A stretch of 64,000 bases of DNA, taken from positions 5,427,501 to 5,491,500 of the forward strand of contig NC_081810.1 of NCBI RefSeq assembly GCF_030704535.1, in the 5' to 3' direction. Positions 47,691 to 58,923 of this stretch are shown piece by piece. The stretch's first letter is position 1, and each line of letters begins with the position of its first letter. The translations under genes and the position numbers were made by a program. The notes below the pieces were generated by a model. The model was not told where the DNA came from, made no database searches, and worked only from the letters and a program-made list of their open reading frames with translations. The DNA is from Vitis vinifera (lineage: Eukaryota; Streptophyta; Magnoliopsida; Vitales; Vitaceae).

Positions 47691-50150
47691 AGCGGATTAT
47701 ATATATGTTCCTATGATATGTGGCACCTAATGTCCGAATAGGATGCACTAACTAATTCGTCTTCTCTAAATCACAAGCTTACATGACACATACCATGTTT
47801 ACGGGAATACAAGTTTCATCTTCGACTCCTTTGGATTATTGGAACTCTCGTTTTCTTGTTTTCTTTCATTAAATTTAGGAGGTATATCTCTTCCGATAAG
47901 CCAGATTGCTCATAAATGATGTTTTTTTTAACGAAGTTTTTTAATATGTCCTATGATATTCGACTAATTTGTGCATACTTCATAATATTGAGAATATGAA
48001 TTAATATGGATTGTCTAATTGAGCCCATGTTACAAAAAAACACTATTCATCTTTCATGGCCTTTCACTTGCGTTCATGAAATGCAAGAGCTTCTTTATAC
48101 AATTTAATGATAAAAAGGGGTTCCACAACCTTTCTCGTATATTTAAATGATTAAAAAGGTGGGTAGGGGGTTACATGGCTCATGGGAAGCACACAATCTT
48201 CTCTTAACTTTTCTTAGGATCACAACTCTTTAGCCTTTGGAAGTGTATGACCTTTCCTTTAACTTCTCTTTGGATCATCGGTCATAGGAGTGCACGATCT
48301 TCATTTAACATTTATTTGGGCCATTAACTTTAAGAAATGGTGACCTTCCTTAAAACTTTTCTTTTGGGCCATTGGATTTAAGTGGGTTCTACGGCCTTAG
48401 GATGTACATGACCTTCCTTTTTAACTTTCCCGAAGTGTGCTCTATGGCCTTAAGATATGCACAACCTTCCCTTCTTTTTCTTTCTTTTTATTTATTTATT
48501 ATTATAGAGTAGCATGTTAATTTATAGGCTTATGCTTTTTCCCTAGGTTTTTCTTTAGTTTAATATTTGTTTATTTTTCTTATGTATATATGAAAAAAAG
48601 ACGATCAATAAAGAAATAACATTATTTTTGAAGAGCATGATAATTCCATAGACTTTAGTATTTGAACCATTTAAGTTGGTATCATCCAAAAGCAAAATGA
48701 GAGTAGAAATGTGTCATACTATATGATAGTTGTTGCACAATAATGAGCCTCTAGCATGAGTCATTATGTTCATCGATGTTTAACAAATGCCATTGTTCAC
48801 AAGTATGTAAAAGTAGAAATATGTAGGGTAATGGATTTGCAAGTTAGTAGAATAATATTATATAAAGGAATAAAAAAATAGACAAAATCAGTGGTATATT
48901 CGAAGGAATATTAATGGAATGAGAGGTGTTCCTTTAGATGCATGATATGAGACCAACATATATTTGCATAAAGTTGAGTAAGAACAACCTAAGCTTTTAC
49001 AGAGATGGTGAATGATTAAATGAAGTAGCAAGAAACACAACTTGCTCAAAGAGATAAGCATGGATTGGATAGAAGAGAACTCTCTTACTATACCTAAAGT
49101 CATTATTCAAGGTTAATAACATCTTAGTTTTTCTTGTAAAGGATGGTTGGAAGAAAAAGAATGGAGTTATCAATGTATTCGAGGAACAAAAGTAAATAAA
49201 ACTAGGCATAGTAGGAAATAAAATTTTTAGAGGGAGTGTAGTGCATTGACGAAGATGAGACATGGAATTTGCAAAAAAAAAAGAAATAAAATGAAGAACA
49301 ACTCGACTTTTGTTTTAGTTGGCAAAGAGTTTAGTAAAGGAGAGCTTCATAATAGAAGAAATATAACATAAAAAAATAAATAAGCCAATCATGTGAGCAA
49401 TAAGGCTCTAATATCATAAAGAAGATGATTAATGGTATTGAAAATTAATCTCATACCTTATTAGAATTTCAATGAGTTTATATGCATGATCATTCATTTC
49501 CTATGCATTTTGAATTGGAACCAGTGTTTGATCCATGTGTATAAGATGCTAAATCATCTATTATATCAAATGGTCTCAAAACAATTTTTTGTGAACAGGT
49601 TGTATATTATATTATTATGTGATAACTAGCGGCTATAAAAATGGCTATAGATTTGTTGTACAAATGGGAATAAGAGTGTGTTTTTGAGTTCATTCCTTTG
49701 TTATCACTTGCAAGACCTCATTCTCCTATGTGAAGGTGTCTAAGAAGGTGAAGAGCATATCCAATCGGTTTTGGTGCGTTGTTTGTTACCTTTATAGTTG
49801 TTGTTGAAGTTATTATAGTTGCTCTTCAATGGTCAAGAGTAGAGCCTTCATTAGAACTTAGAAGAACGAAACCATTTTTGAGCAAGAATTCGACTTCTCA
49901 CCTGATTCCCATAAATGACACCAAGTGTGGTTGGAAATTTTTATTTTTTATTTTTCTTGAAAAACACCCTTTCTTTTGGTTCAATTATCGACTTATGTAT
50001 TTGTTCCTATGACATGAGGCACCTAATGATCAAAGACCTATAGATTCTTCTACTCTATAACACAATCCACTAGTTTGTCTTCTCTAGACTGCAAGCTTAA
50101 GCGAATCACATTTAAGGGAACACAAGTTTTGTCTCTGCCTTTCTTACTAG
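47690..50150 (-). mobile_element. Possible decayed Copia-type element marked by direct repeats
   Basis: A ~150-base segment starting TGTTCCTATGATATG at 47706 is repeated, diverged, from 50002 (TGTTCCTATGACATGAGGC). Both copies continue with 'cacctaatg', '..tcttctcta..' and 'caagctta'. At 49404-49417 the minus strand reads ATGATATTAGAGCC, close to the initiator-Met tRNA primer site TGGTATCAGAGC of Copia elements. This suggests LTRs in minus orientation. No gag or pol protein could be read between them, so the call is tentative. Confidence 0.4.
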
Positions 50151-51487
50151 CTAGTGTTACTCAAATTTGATCATTGTAGTGTTAAGTACATATAAAAGGA
50201 TGTGTTTGTTATTAAGATAATTATGCTTAAGGAAAAGAAAGTTGTTGGTTGTCACTCATTGTTAACTAAACCCTCAATATGTGTTCATTGTCAAACGGGC
50301 AAGATTTGTAAACTATCTTTTGAGTTTAAGAATAAAATCTCACAATTTCCTTTTGAAAAGATACTTTTGTAATTTTTGAGGACTTGACTCTTTAGCTTTG
50401 AATCAACATTTCCGTGTCTCTACAATTTTTATAGATGATTATTTCATATTCACATGGTCTGATCTATTAAAAAGTAAAATTGATTTCTTTCATTACTTCT
50501 AAAAATTTGATAAAATGGTGGAAAATCAATTTGATTGAAAAATTAAGACCTTTTAATGTGATGGTAGATGTAAATTTAGCTCTATATTTTTCTTGATCAC
50601 ATTAGAAAAATTATGGAATCAAGATGAATGTTTCATATCCTAGTACCTTTGAGCAATGCAAAAATTGTTGTATCATTGAAATTGACTCTGCTATTTTCTG
50701 CAAATTCGCCTTATCCTCTTTGTGTTTATTTTTTCACTTTTTTATATCTTATTTACAGAATTCCCTCTTCAATTTTATATAATTAAAGTCCTTTATTATA
50801 AGCTTTGCAAATGACATTGAGACTATGATGACTTATGAGTGTTAGGATGTCAATGCTTTATCTCATTTAGTACTTTAGTGACTCAAAATTTATAAAGAAA
50901 ACGTAACATTGAGTATTTTTTGGTTACAACCCAATTAAAAATTTATAAGCTATCTAACATAAGACACTTTTTTAGCATGTTATCCTTGACAAAGAAACTC
51001 TCCCGTATAAGCGTTCATATGATACTGTCATTTCATCTCAATTGGTCTTATCAGAGTTTCCTTCTAAAGATAAGCATATTACTTCGACCAGAAAGAAAAT
51101 TGGAACAATATGTGCATCACAAGATTCAAAAATTCTAACCAATCAAAATGAGGAAATTGAGACTCTTTAATTTTTAGTTATTTAATTATTGCAATGACAA
51201 TTTTGCTTCAAAATTTGGAGAAAAAAATTACTAAATATTAGGAGTCAATATTTCCAAAAAAAACAAGCATATTTAGATGATGAGGTGGGCTCATCTTTTT
51301 CCAAAAAATGCAACAATCAATTTCTATCACCAACATATGTTGTCCAATGAGAGCTTGGCAACAACTAGCATATATGATCAATAATGTCTACAACAATCCA
51401 ACATCTTTAAGTACTACCCTTATCGTTTTATTTTCCAAAAAACAAACAACTCAAATAGTGACTTTCCTACTAAGCCAAAAATCTTTA

Positions 51488-51803
51488 GGTTATGTTTGGT
51501 TCCCAGAAAGTATCAAGGAAAAAAAATGTAAAGGAAAATGGTTTTCTCATGTTTGGTTTTGCTATAAATTTTTTTCAAAAAAATAAATATAATTAAAATT
51601 ACTTAAAAATTTATACACTTTAAAATTATTTAATCTTTTATATAATGGAAGAAATTAAGTGACATGAGTTTGAAGAAACATATAAAAATAATTTATTAAT
51701 TTTAAATCTTTTTTTTCCTTCATTTTTTCTTTCCTTCCATTTTTCCTCTTTATTTTCTTTCTCTCACATTTTCCCACATATTTTCCAAGAATTAAACATA
51801 ATC
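51488..51803. mobile_element. Tourist-like MITE (PIF/Harbinger), 316 bp, TTA target-site duplication
   Basis: The element begins GGTTATGTTTGGTTCCCAG, and the complement of its end begins GATTATGTTTAATTCTTGG, an imperfect terminal inverted repeat extending about 35-40 bases. It is flanked by TTA on both sides (51485-51487 and 51804-51806), the target duplication typical of PIF/Harbinger. It is AT-rich and noncoding. It lies just upstream of, and probably inside, a Copia pol remnant (51829 onward). Confidence 0.7.
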
Positions 51804-51945
51804 TTAAACTTATTCTCAAGGACTAAGTTGGGTGGATGCTATGCTAGATGAACTTTAAGCCCTTCATGATGATCACACTTGGGGCCTTATTATTCAACTA
51901 TCAAACATCAATGTAGTTGGCTTAAAGCAGGTATTTTGTGTTAAG

Positions 51946-53960
51946 TGTTAGGATTGAGCCCTAGAAAGCATGATGTAATAGATTGAGATTCATTTATAAT
52001 TTTATCTATTTATATTTCGTAGTTTCCCATTTAATATCCAACATCCATCGATTGGTTATCTGAGCATACATGCTCATATATCTTATATCGTACATGACTT
52101 TGATGCATTAAAAGTTACACAAAAAATACAAGTCATGAGTTCTTTGAAAGTAGATTAGTTATTTATAGTCAGTTCATGAATTTGGATAATCCAGTAGAGA
52201 GTATAATGCACTACCTCTTAAGTGAAGGGATGACTTATCTTAGCTGTCGGGATAAGTTTTCTAAGGTGAGTGCACTAGTGCGTATGGTTGCACATTAGAC
52301 ATGACTTATAGTGAATCATGACAACTCTCAACCTTAAAAGGATATTAAGTTTATATAAGAGGTTTTAACCTATGGGTAAGACCCTAAGGGGTCATATATC
52401 TTTATGGATTGAACTGTTGAGAAAATAAATGCTAATCTTAAATGAGAAAAACACCCAAGAGGGGGGTGAATTGGGTTTTTTAAAAACTTTTTCAACACAA
52501 CAAATTCAAGCACTATAGAAGCAAATATAAAGAGATAAAGTTAGAGAATTCAAACTCAGATTTTATAGTGGTTCGACATTTCCTTACCTACGTACACTCT
52601 CCTCAATCTCCTAACCAAGTGAGAGTTCTACTAACTTGAAGCTTCAACCAAACTTCTAATCTTCTTTATACTTGGATTCTGGCTCCAATAGACTTTTACA
52701 CAATCTTTTCAAAATTCAACTCAATTGAAGGCTTTAACACTTAATTTTACAAGAATATATCCCTCAACCTAGTTCAATGATAGTTAAAAAAAAAAAAAAT
52801 CAAAGTTAGGATGAAACACAAAGGTACACTAAAGGATATGTAAGTGAAGATTTAATGCACCAAGAAAGAAATGAGAGCTTTTAAGGCAAAAATAAGTGGG
52901 TAGACAAATAAATGCAAGTGTTCTCTATATCATAAATGAAGTGGAGCTCTCAATTTATAGGTTTCTAACCTTGGGAGCCAAGAAAAAACAAAAAAACGGC
53001 CTCAAATATCGATCAAGTTGGGGATCGACCGATTCACTAGCCGTTAAAGCATTTAATGCTTTGGCAGGTTACCGTTGTTTTGACCGAAGGTTGATTGGGA
53101 AAGGAAGACTACTAGATGAGAGAGAGTGTTTTTAGCACTCCTCGACCGAACCTCGACCGAGCAAGGGGAACCGGTCAACCGGTATCCTGGCCGTTTGAGC
53201 CGTTGGCCTAGTGCCTCGACCAGTTCAACCTTTTGGCCCCAAAAACTTATCTTTTCTGTTCTTTTCTTTTCTAATACTTAGGCAAGGTCTTTAGGTAAAT
53301 TAATATGCCAATTTTGAAACGTTTTGCCTAAGGCACATTTGATAAAACTCGGGTTTTAATGAAATTGTAACTTTAAATAATAAACCGAGTTTTCCAAAGA
53401 TGCATGAAATGATATGTAAAACCTAAGTGCACTCATACATTCATCTTACATTTATTTCCTATGATTAAAGGTCTTCCAAATGTCTTGATCTTGTATCCAT
53501 TAGATCTTTTGATGAATTTCCAAATTAATACTTGAGATTCTTTACAATAAAAAATCAATTAGAAACTTAATCATGGTTTATTATCATCAAAACCTGATTA
53601 GGAGAACCCTTGAGCTAACAACTGTTAATGAGGACTGGTGACAATAAGTATTCTTAATAAAGACACCATAATATTTCATGAGTTTGAAATAGTGTGTCCT
53701 CTTAACTGATCTAAAGGATATGTGATCTAAAAGACTATGATTATAACATTTCCTTTCGTGAACTAACCAAAAAGGTTGGTTAAGTACCCCCAACTGAGGT
53801 TGAGGAGGAGTATAAGATTAAAGAAATAGAAAGTGGAGAAATTCCTCAAGGTTAGAAGTCCAAGGCTATACAGATAAAGGGGCCTCTTTGTACTAAGTAT
53901 TTAGATATACATTTTCAGATCTTAATTGTTTAATATCTTGCTTTTAATTACATATTCTTT
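51946..53960. mobile_element. LTR-like insertion inside the Copia pol remnant (itself interrupted)
   Basis: The insertion begins TGTTAGGATTGAGCCC at 51946, directly after the RT fragment, and continues to about 53960, where RT coding resumes shortly after. Excluding the nested element at 52415-53603 it is about 0.8 kb. It reads like a Vitis Copia LTR ('aagtgaagggatgacttatc', 'gtacccccaactgaggttga'). The right end and target duplication could not be fixed; TTAAG before the start has no clear partner. Confidence 0.45.
52415..53603 (-). mobile_element. Nested solo-LTR of a SIRE/Maximus-like Copia element, minus orientation, about 1.19 kb
   Basis: On the minus strand the element runs from a 'ggttttgatgataataaacc' beginning near 53600 to '...cccccctcttgggtgtttt' and a CAACA end at 52415, as SIRE-type LTRs do. 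It is flanked by GAAC on both sides (52411-52414 and 53604-53607), a partial target-site duplication. It is homologous to 29690-30910 in opposite orientation. Its outermost base at the right end is not the expected TG, probably by mutation. Confidence 0.55.
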
Positions 53961-54429
53961 GCATTTGATTAACTATCCCCCTCCACCACTCCCCTAGCCA
54001 TTTTTTTGACAAATTTTGTCATAACTCTATTCATTTATTTCAATTAGGTAATACATCAATTGAACATTAATAATGCTTTCTTTTAAGCTTATCTCAAAGA
54101 TATCGTGTTCATAGATTAACCACCTAGGTTCATTAATCAAGCTCTACCTAACAATGTTTTTTAATTGAAAAAACCTTTGTACGACCTAATACAAACGTCA
54201 CACACTTAGTTTGACTATCTCTCACAATTCTTGCTTCATCCTGGTTTTTTTTGTAGCAAGGCCTACTCTTCTATGTTTATATATTACACTAACAACATTA
54301 TTGCACTTCTTATTTTTGTGGACATGTTCTTATTGAGAGAACTTTATTAAGGATTTAGTTATCAAACTTAGTCATGAATTTAAGGAGGTTAAAAGGATTT
54401 TACATATCTTAAGGGCACATAACATTTTT

Positions 54430-57400
54430 GCCTTCATTACCTATGCCCAAGTCCTATTTCCATCTATGGTTTCAGTGTTATGGATTGGGTAGGTTGTCCT
54501 ACCACAAGAAGATACTTCGCAGGTTTTTTATATTTTTCTTGGAGCTAATTGCATCTATACGTACAATGTTCTACATATGTCCGTCCGAATATTCCATGTT
54601 TGCCCCAAAAGTATCAAGATTGATTAGTTCATATAAACATTGTTGGGGAAACACATTTCTCAAGACATTGCCTCAGCCTCTCATCCTACAAATATCTTCA
54701 CAAAGCCATTGCCAAAGAAAGCTTTCACACTATTTTGAGGCAAGCTTGGTGTCTATCTTCATTCTCACTCTAGCTTGAGAAGGGTGTTATGGGAAACAAT
54801 CCATTTAATTATGGAGATACCCAAAATCAAGAACATAATGGGCATGATCAATTGTGTTTAAGATTCTATTCACCATTGCAAAGAAATTGCATCATATGTA
54901 ACAAAATAGTTTGAACAATGTATATACTTCAACTTTACTTTCAATAGAAAGTTGTGTTATATAGAACTCCATTGCCAAAAGTTATTAGCAATACCATTCG
55001 TTTGTGATGTATGAACAGGTTATCATTGAGCTTCAAGGATCTCTCAGGATAAATGGTAGCAAAGCAATCCCCGGGGTCTAAATTGGGGTCCTTTGCAGAG
55101 TCTGGTTAGCCCAAAGTTTGATCAGACCAAGCTTGAAAAACTGGAGAAACAAGAAGCCCAAGCAAAACGAACTCTCGAGTCTATGCAGCGATTCGAGGGA
55201 TTTCTCAATTTTAGTTCCTACTCTATTCCCCTCTGGGTGAAAGGTTCTATCCTCCCGGCTTCTCTTACGTATGGTCCTAAGTATGCTGTTGACTTCCTGT
55301 ATTGATTCTGGGCATGAAAATACTACCTTATCATTTTGACAGCCTCCTAATAATAGTAAAAGAAGTGGTAAAAGTAAATCTAATAATCACTCCTGGTAAC
55401 AGAAGGTTGTAAAAACAAAATGATATCCAACCAATCCACCTTTCATATTAGTATAGATTTGCCTTTTGAAAACGTCCCCATGAAAGGTCCAAGTTGTATT
55501 TGAGTTATGCCGAGACGCCAACATCAGTGTATCTTGGATATAAGGCAATATGTGGCCAAATCATCCAAGGTGTGATGTTACTGCTCACATATGAAGGGGT
55601 CCATTTCACAAGACACAGCTTTTAGGTTCCATACCAACTCCAGACAACATTGACACCTCAAATTCCCAACCAGAAACAATAATACGAAGAATTACTATTA
55701 CTTGTAAGTTACAATAACTTGTAAATTTAGAAAATGAGTGTGAGTTATTTGTTTGTTTTTGCAGAGTCTTCTTGTTTGAGAAGTTTGATAAAGAAAAATC
55801 TGGCTGATAAGCAAAGGTCGAAGGCGATGGAGCCCTTATTTGGTTTTGCTAAAACAAGCAAGTCCTATCCGATAGCTGTACATGGTCTGGAGTTGGGTTC
55901 GTATTGTCAAATTCACAAAACGTTAAGTACTAAGCCCAAGGCCCACTTAATTATTCTTATTGTTGGGGTAGGAGTGATATTATATCAGTGGGGTCCAGCC
56001 TTCCTCAGCCCAAATTTGGGCTTCACACTCAGGTTCGGGCCTGGGTCTAATGTATTTAGCAGTCCAGAACTCCTGCAATTGGGTTGTATTAGAGGGGACG
56101 ACATAATTATCAACAATTTGACTTGTTGAGAGTGATTTTCAAAGAGTGAAAAACATTTTTCTTTTAAAATAAAAATAAGATGCACTTTTCCTTCTTTTCT
56201 TTTCTTTTTTTAAGAAGAAAGCAACATCCATGTGTAATTTTGTTTTTCAAAACAGAACTTCTGTATAAAAATAAAATATAGTAACTCAAAGTCAGACTTA
56301 GTTGATTCCCCCAAAATAGATTGAGATATAGTGGTTAACGAACATCTAGGAGTAAAATATTGTTACGATGTTGATCATAAAAGTAATACCAAATTGAAGC
56401 AGACTTTGAATCGTAGATCTAACCTCAAAAGGTCAAGGTCATCCAATGAGACAATAGATGATAAACTTCATTATCGATGAGAAAATAGCTTGGAACACTG
56501 ACAAAGGCTCTAAATGACTACCTAAGAATTATTATATTTTATATTTACTCTAATCTTCTAATTTTATAAACAAAAAATAGGAAATATGTTTGAGATACTA
56601 TTACTTATAAAATTGATTTAATCACCTTGAAACAATAAATTAAAATAAAAATATTTCCTCTTTTTGTATTGGAATATATTGAATTTGGCCAAATTATTTT
56701 TCAAATACAACAAGTCATGTTCTAAATATAACAACCTACTTGTTTTTTAGCATTCAAGTATGTAATTGAATTAAGTTACTTTTCAAATGTGATATACTAG
56801 GTATATTTTGAATAAATTTCTATTTTAACAATTTTAAAAATAGAAATGCGAATATTTCTAATTTTATTTCTTACTTCTTAAATTGTCTATGAAAAAGAAT
56901 AAAATCTTAGTGATCCATAACTGTTAATAATCCATCTTTTTTTTTTAAATTAATACATTAATGGATTAGGAAATATATGATTTAAAATTTTTTTCCTAAA
57001 AATTAAGAAAGAAACCTTACTTATCAAGGTCACAATCCCATCAAGAATATCTTGGCAGAACCCCAGAAAAATCTCTTAAAATTTGATAAGCTTGAGGGCG
57101 TGTCAAAGATTATTGGTTGAAACATCAAACTTTGTACAGTTCAGGAGAAGCTCATATGGGCTTGAGGACATGGGATCAATGCTCCAATCAGATTCCGGGG
57201 GAATAGCCCAGCTAGATCCTCATAGGCGACTGATGTCGTGGTGATGCAAGGACTTTCCATTATTTATTTGTTTATCTTTTTTGTGAGTAAAAGACACACG
57301 CTTTTGCAAACCCCATGTGAGATGCCTTACCCTTCCAACCTTTCCACAATCCACATACACATCACAAAATTGTGAGACTTGCCCACCTCTTCCCATTCCC

Positions 57401-57450
57401 AATCATATACCTGGCTCCTTCAGGTTTTCTCTTTTTTATCACTCAACAGT
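54430..57450. other. Intergenic region with an unassigned coding-like fragment
   Basis: Mostly AT-rich DNA. An open segment at 55093-55305 (plus) directly follows a good splice acceptor (CTTTGCAG). It encodes a charged helix-like run ('FDQTKLEKLEKQEAQAKRTL') followed by 'FLNFSSYSIPLWVKGSILPA', ending in a stop. I do not recognise it; it could be a gene fragment or last exon of a decayed gene, with no partner exons found. The open frame 55734-56129 has no recognisable feature. Sequence from 57220 onward is probably promoter of the next gene. Confidence 0.35.
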
Positions 57451-57963
57451 TTCTGTTCTGTCTCCCCGGCTCTGGGTTTTCAAATTTTGAAACTCTTCTC
57501 TGTGGTTTCTACCAATTTTTGGTTCTGGGTTGTTTGAATTTTTGGCATTGAAAGGTATTTTTTTATTGTTTTTTTAAGGCTGGGAAAGATACTGGGTTCT
57601 ACGGTGAAGTGTGTTTGAGGAACAGTTTTTTGGTGAAGGGTTTTGCAATGGCATCCATGCCTTGGTTTTAGAATGTGAAATTTCGTGTAAAAGGTGAAGG
57701 AAAGAGATGGGATTTTTGACCTTTTAGAAGGAGGGATCGTTTTTGGCTGGTGATGTTTTCTGGAAGAAAAAAAGAAGATTATTTTTTAGTGATTTTCCTG
57801 GGAGTTGATGTTTTGAATTTTGTTGTTTTGTAGTTTTCACTTTCACAGAGAGGGAAGGGATTTTTCAAAAGTGTTTTATGATTTAAGGTTGATATTGTCC
57901 TTGAAAGATCATTGTTGAAATTTGCTGTTTTCAGTCCTGGGGATGTGAAATTTTCAGGCAGAG

Positions 57964-58923
57964 ATGGCATCGTTCAGTGGTTTGGGTATTTGTTTGAGTT
58001 TAGTCTTTGGGTGCCTCCTTTTAGCACTTGTTGCAGAACTTTACTACCTTCTATGGTGGAAGAAGAGAATCACCAACAGAGAGATTGAATATGATTACAG
58101 CAACTGTGCGAAAGAGCTTTTCTATATCTTCTGTTGGAAGAGACCCGCTCCTCTTAGCAGTAGCAGCACTCAACAGCTCAGTGTGAGAGACCCAGTTCCC
58201 AATGGTCATGATGAGCAAGACCCTGAGCTGGGCTCCGGCAAGGACTTGCTGTTGAAGGCATTTGGGGAAGAAGGTGTGGAGTCAGAGCTCATGAGGCTTC
58301 ACAATCTTGCAGGCCCACCGAGATTTCTCTTCACAATCAAAGAGGAAACAAAGGAGGATTTGGAGTCAGATGATGGGAAATCTAAAGGTGATAGAAGCAG
58401 AACAGCGTCAAGGACGAGGAGTCTGAGTGATGTTCTGGTTGCTATTGACACCCCATTTCTCACCCCTCTGGCCTCTCCACCCTTGAAGTCTCCCACTTTC
58501 AACCCCTTCGATTGTTATAGCCAGCACGGATTCAACCCTCTCTTTGAATCATCTGCAGAATCAGAGCTGAACAGGTTGAGATCTTCACCCCCACCGAAGT
58601 TCAAATTCTTGAGGGATGCGGAGGAGAAGCTGTACAGAAGGTTGATGGAAGAAGCTGAGAAAAGTGGGATTAAAAATGGAGGGTTTGTTCAGGATTCTGG
58701 GGTTAAAGCTCCTATGAATGTTATTTCATCAATGACCCCAGAAGAGAGAGATGGGTCTTTTATTAGAATCATTGTTGGAAAGAACAAAGAAAGAGAGCTT
58801 CATCAAGAAAGAGAGCTTCATCACCATCTACCTCAGTATCATTCAACACCTTCACAGGTACTTCCACTGGATTCGTCCCCTTCAACATTCAGACCATTTG
58901 ACAAGGAACCCAGTGGGCATTAG
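57964..58923 (+). CDS. Plant single-pass membrane protein of unknown function, 319 aa
   Basis: One exon encodes 319 aa. An N-terminal hydrophobic segment (about residues 8-32, 'LSLVFGCLLLALVAELYYLL') is followed by the basic 'WWKKR', so the bulk should face the cytosol. The rest is soluble and Ser/Glu-rich with conserved-looking blocks: 'LLKAFGEEGVESELMRLHNL', 'AGPPRFLFTIKEETKEDLES', 'RTRSLSDVLVAIDTPFLTPL' (a Ser/Pro-rich possible phosphorylation site), 'ESELNRLRSSPPPKFKFLRD' and 'AEEKLYRRLMEEAEKS'. A repeated 'KERELHQERELHHHL' near the C-terminus may be a small internal duplication. I recall similar uncharacterised proteins in other dicots but no assigned function. The start ATG lies in a good context (AGAGATGGC). 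Upstream, a donor-like GAAAG/GTATTT (about 57553) and T-rich acceptors (TTTTCAG ending 57933 or 57957) suggest a 5'-UTR intron. Confidence 0.85.
   Translation: MASFSGLGICLSLVFGCLLLALVAELYYLLWWKKRITNREIEYDYSNCAKELFYIFCWKRPAPLSSSSTQQLSVRDPVPNGHDEQDPELGSGKDLLLKAFGEEGVESELMRLHNLAGPPRFLFTIKEETKEDLESDDGKSKGDRSRTASRTRSLSDVLVAIDTPFLTPLASPPLKSPTFNPFDCYSQHGFNPLFESSAESELNRLRSSPPPKFKFLRDAEEKLYRRLMEEAEKSGIKNGGFVQDSGVKAPMNVISSMTPEERDGSFIRIIVGKNKERELHQERELHHHLPQYHSTPSQVLPLDSSPSTFRPFDKEPSGH

Larger units (their letters stand above)
51829..54430 (+). pseudogene. Copia reverse-transcriptase remnant, split by an inserted LTR
   Basis: The first piece, 51829-51945, reads 'WVDAMLDEL', a stop, 'ALHDDHTWGLIIQLSNINVV', then 'GLKQVFCVK'. 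This is the start of the Copia RT domain (consensus W..AM..E..AL..N.TW.L.....VG.KWV...K). Reading stops exactly where a TG-starting LTR begins (51946). The second piece resumes near 54003: 'FVITLFIYFN', a stop, 'VIHQLNINNAF' (consensus NW.I.QLDV.NAFL), then decayed frames. It continues at 54256 with 'SKAYSSMFIYYTNNIIALLI' and 'FVDMFLL' (the F/YVDD region, with Met for the second Asp), and then 'IKDLVIKLSHEFKEV'. The catalytic YVDD is mutated and many stops are present. About 35 residues between the pieces are missing. Confidence 0.62.

Noticed and set aside
47448-47741. 97-codon plus-strand open frame, and similarly 49779-50012
   Set aside because: No domain, and both lie beside the direct repeats at 47.7 and 50.0 kb, so they are probably chance frames in repeat DNA.
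55734-56129. 131-codon plus-strand open frame
   Set aside because: Starts with ATG and has a hydrophobic stretch, but no recognisable family, no clear promoter and repeat-like surroundings; not enough to call a gene.
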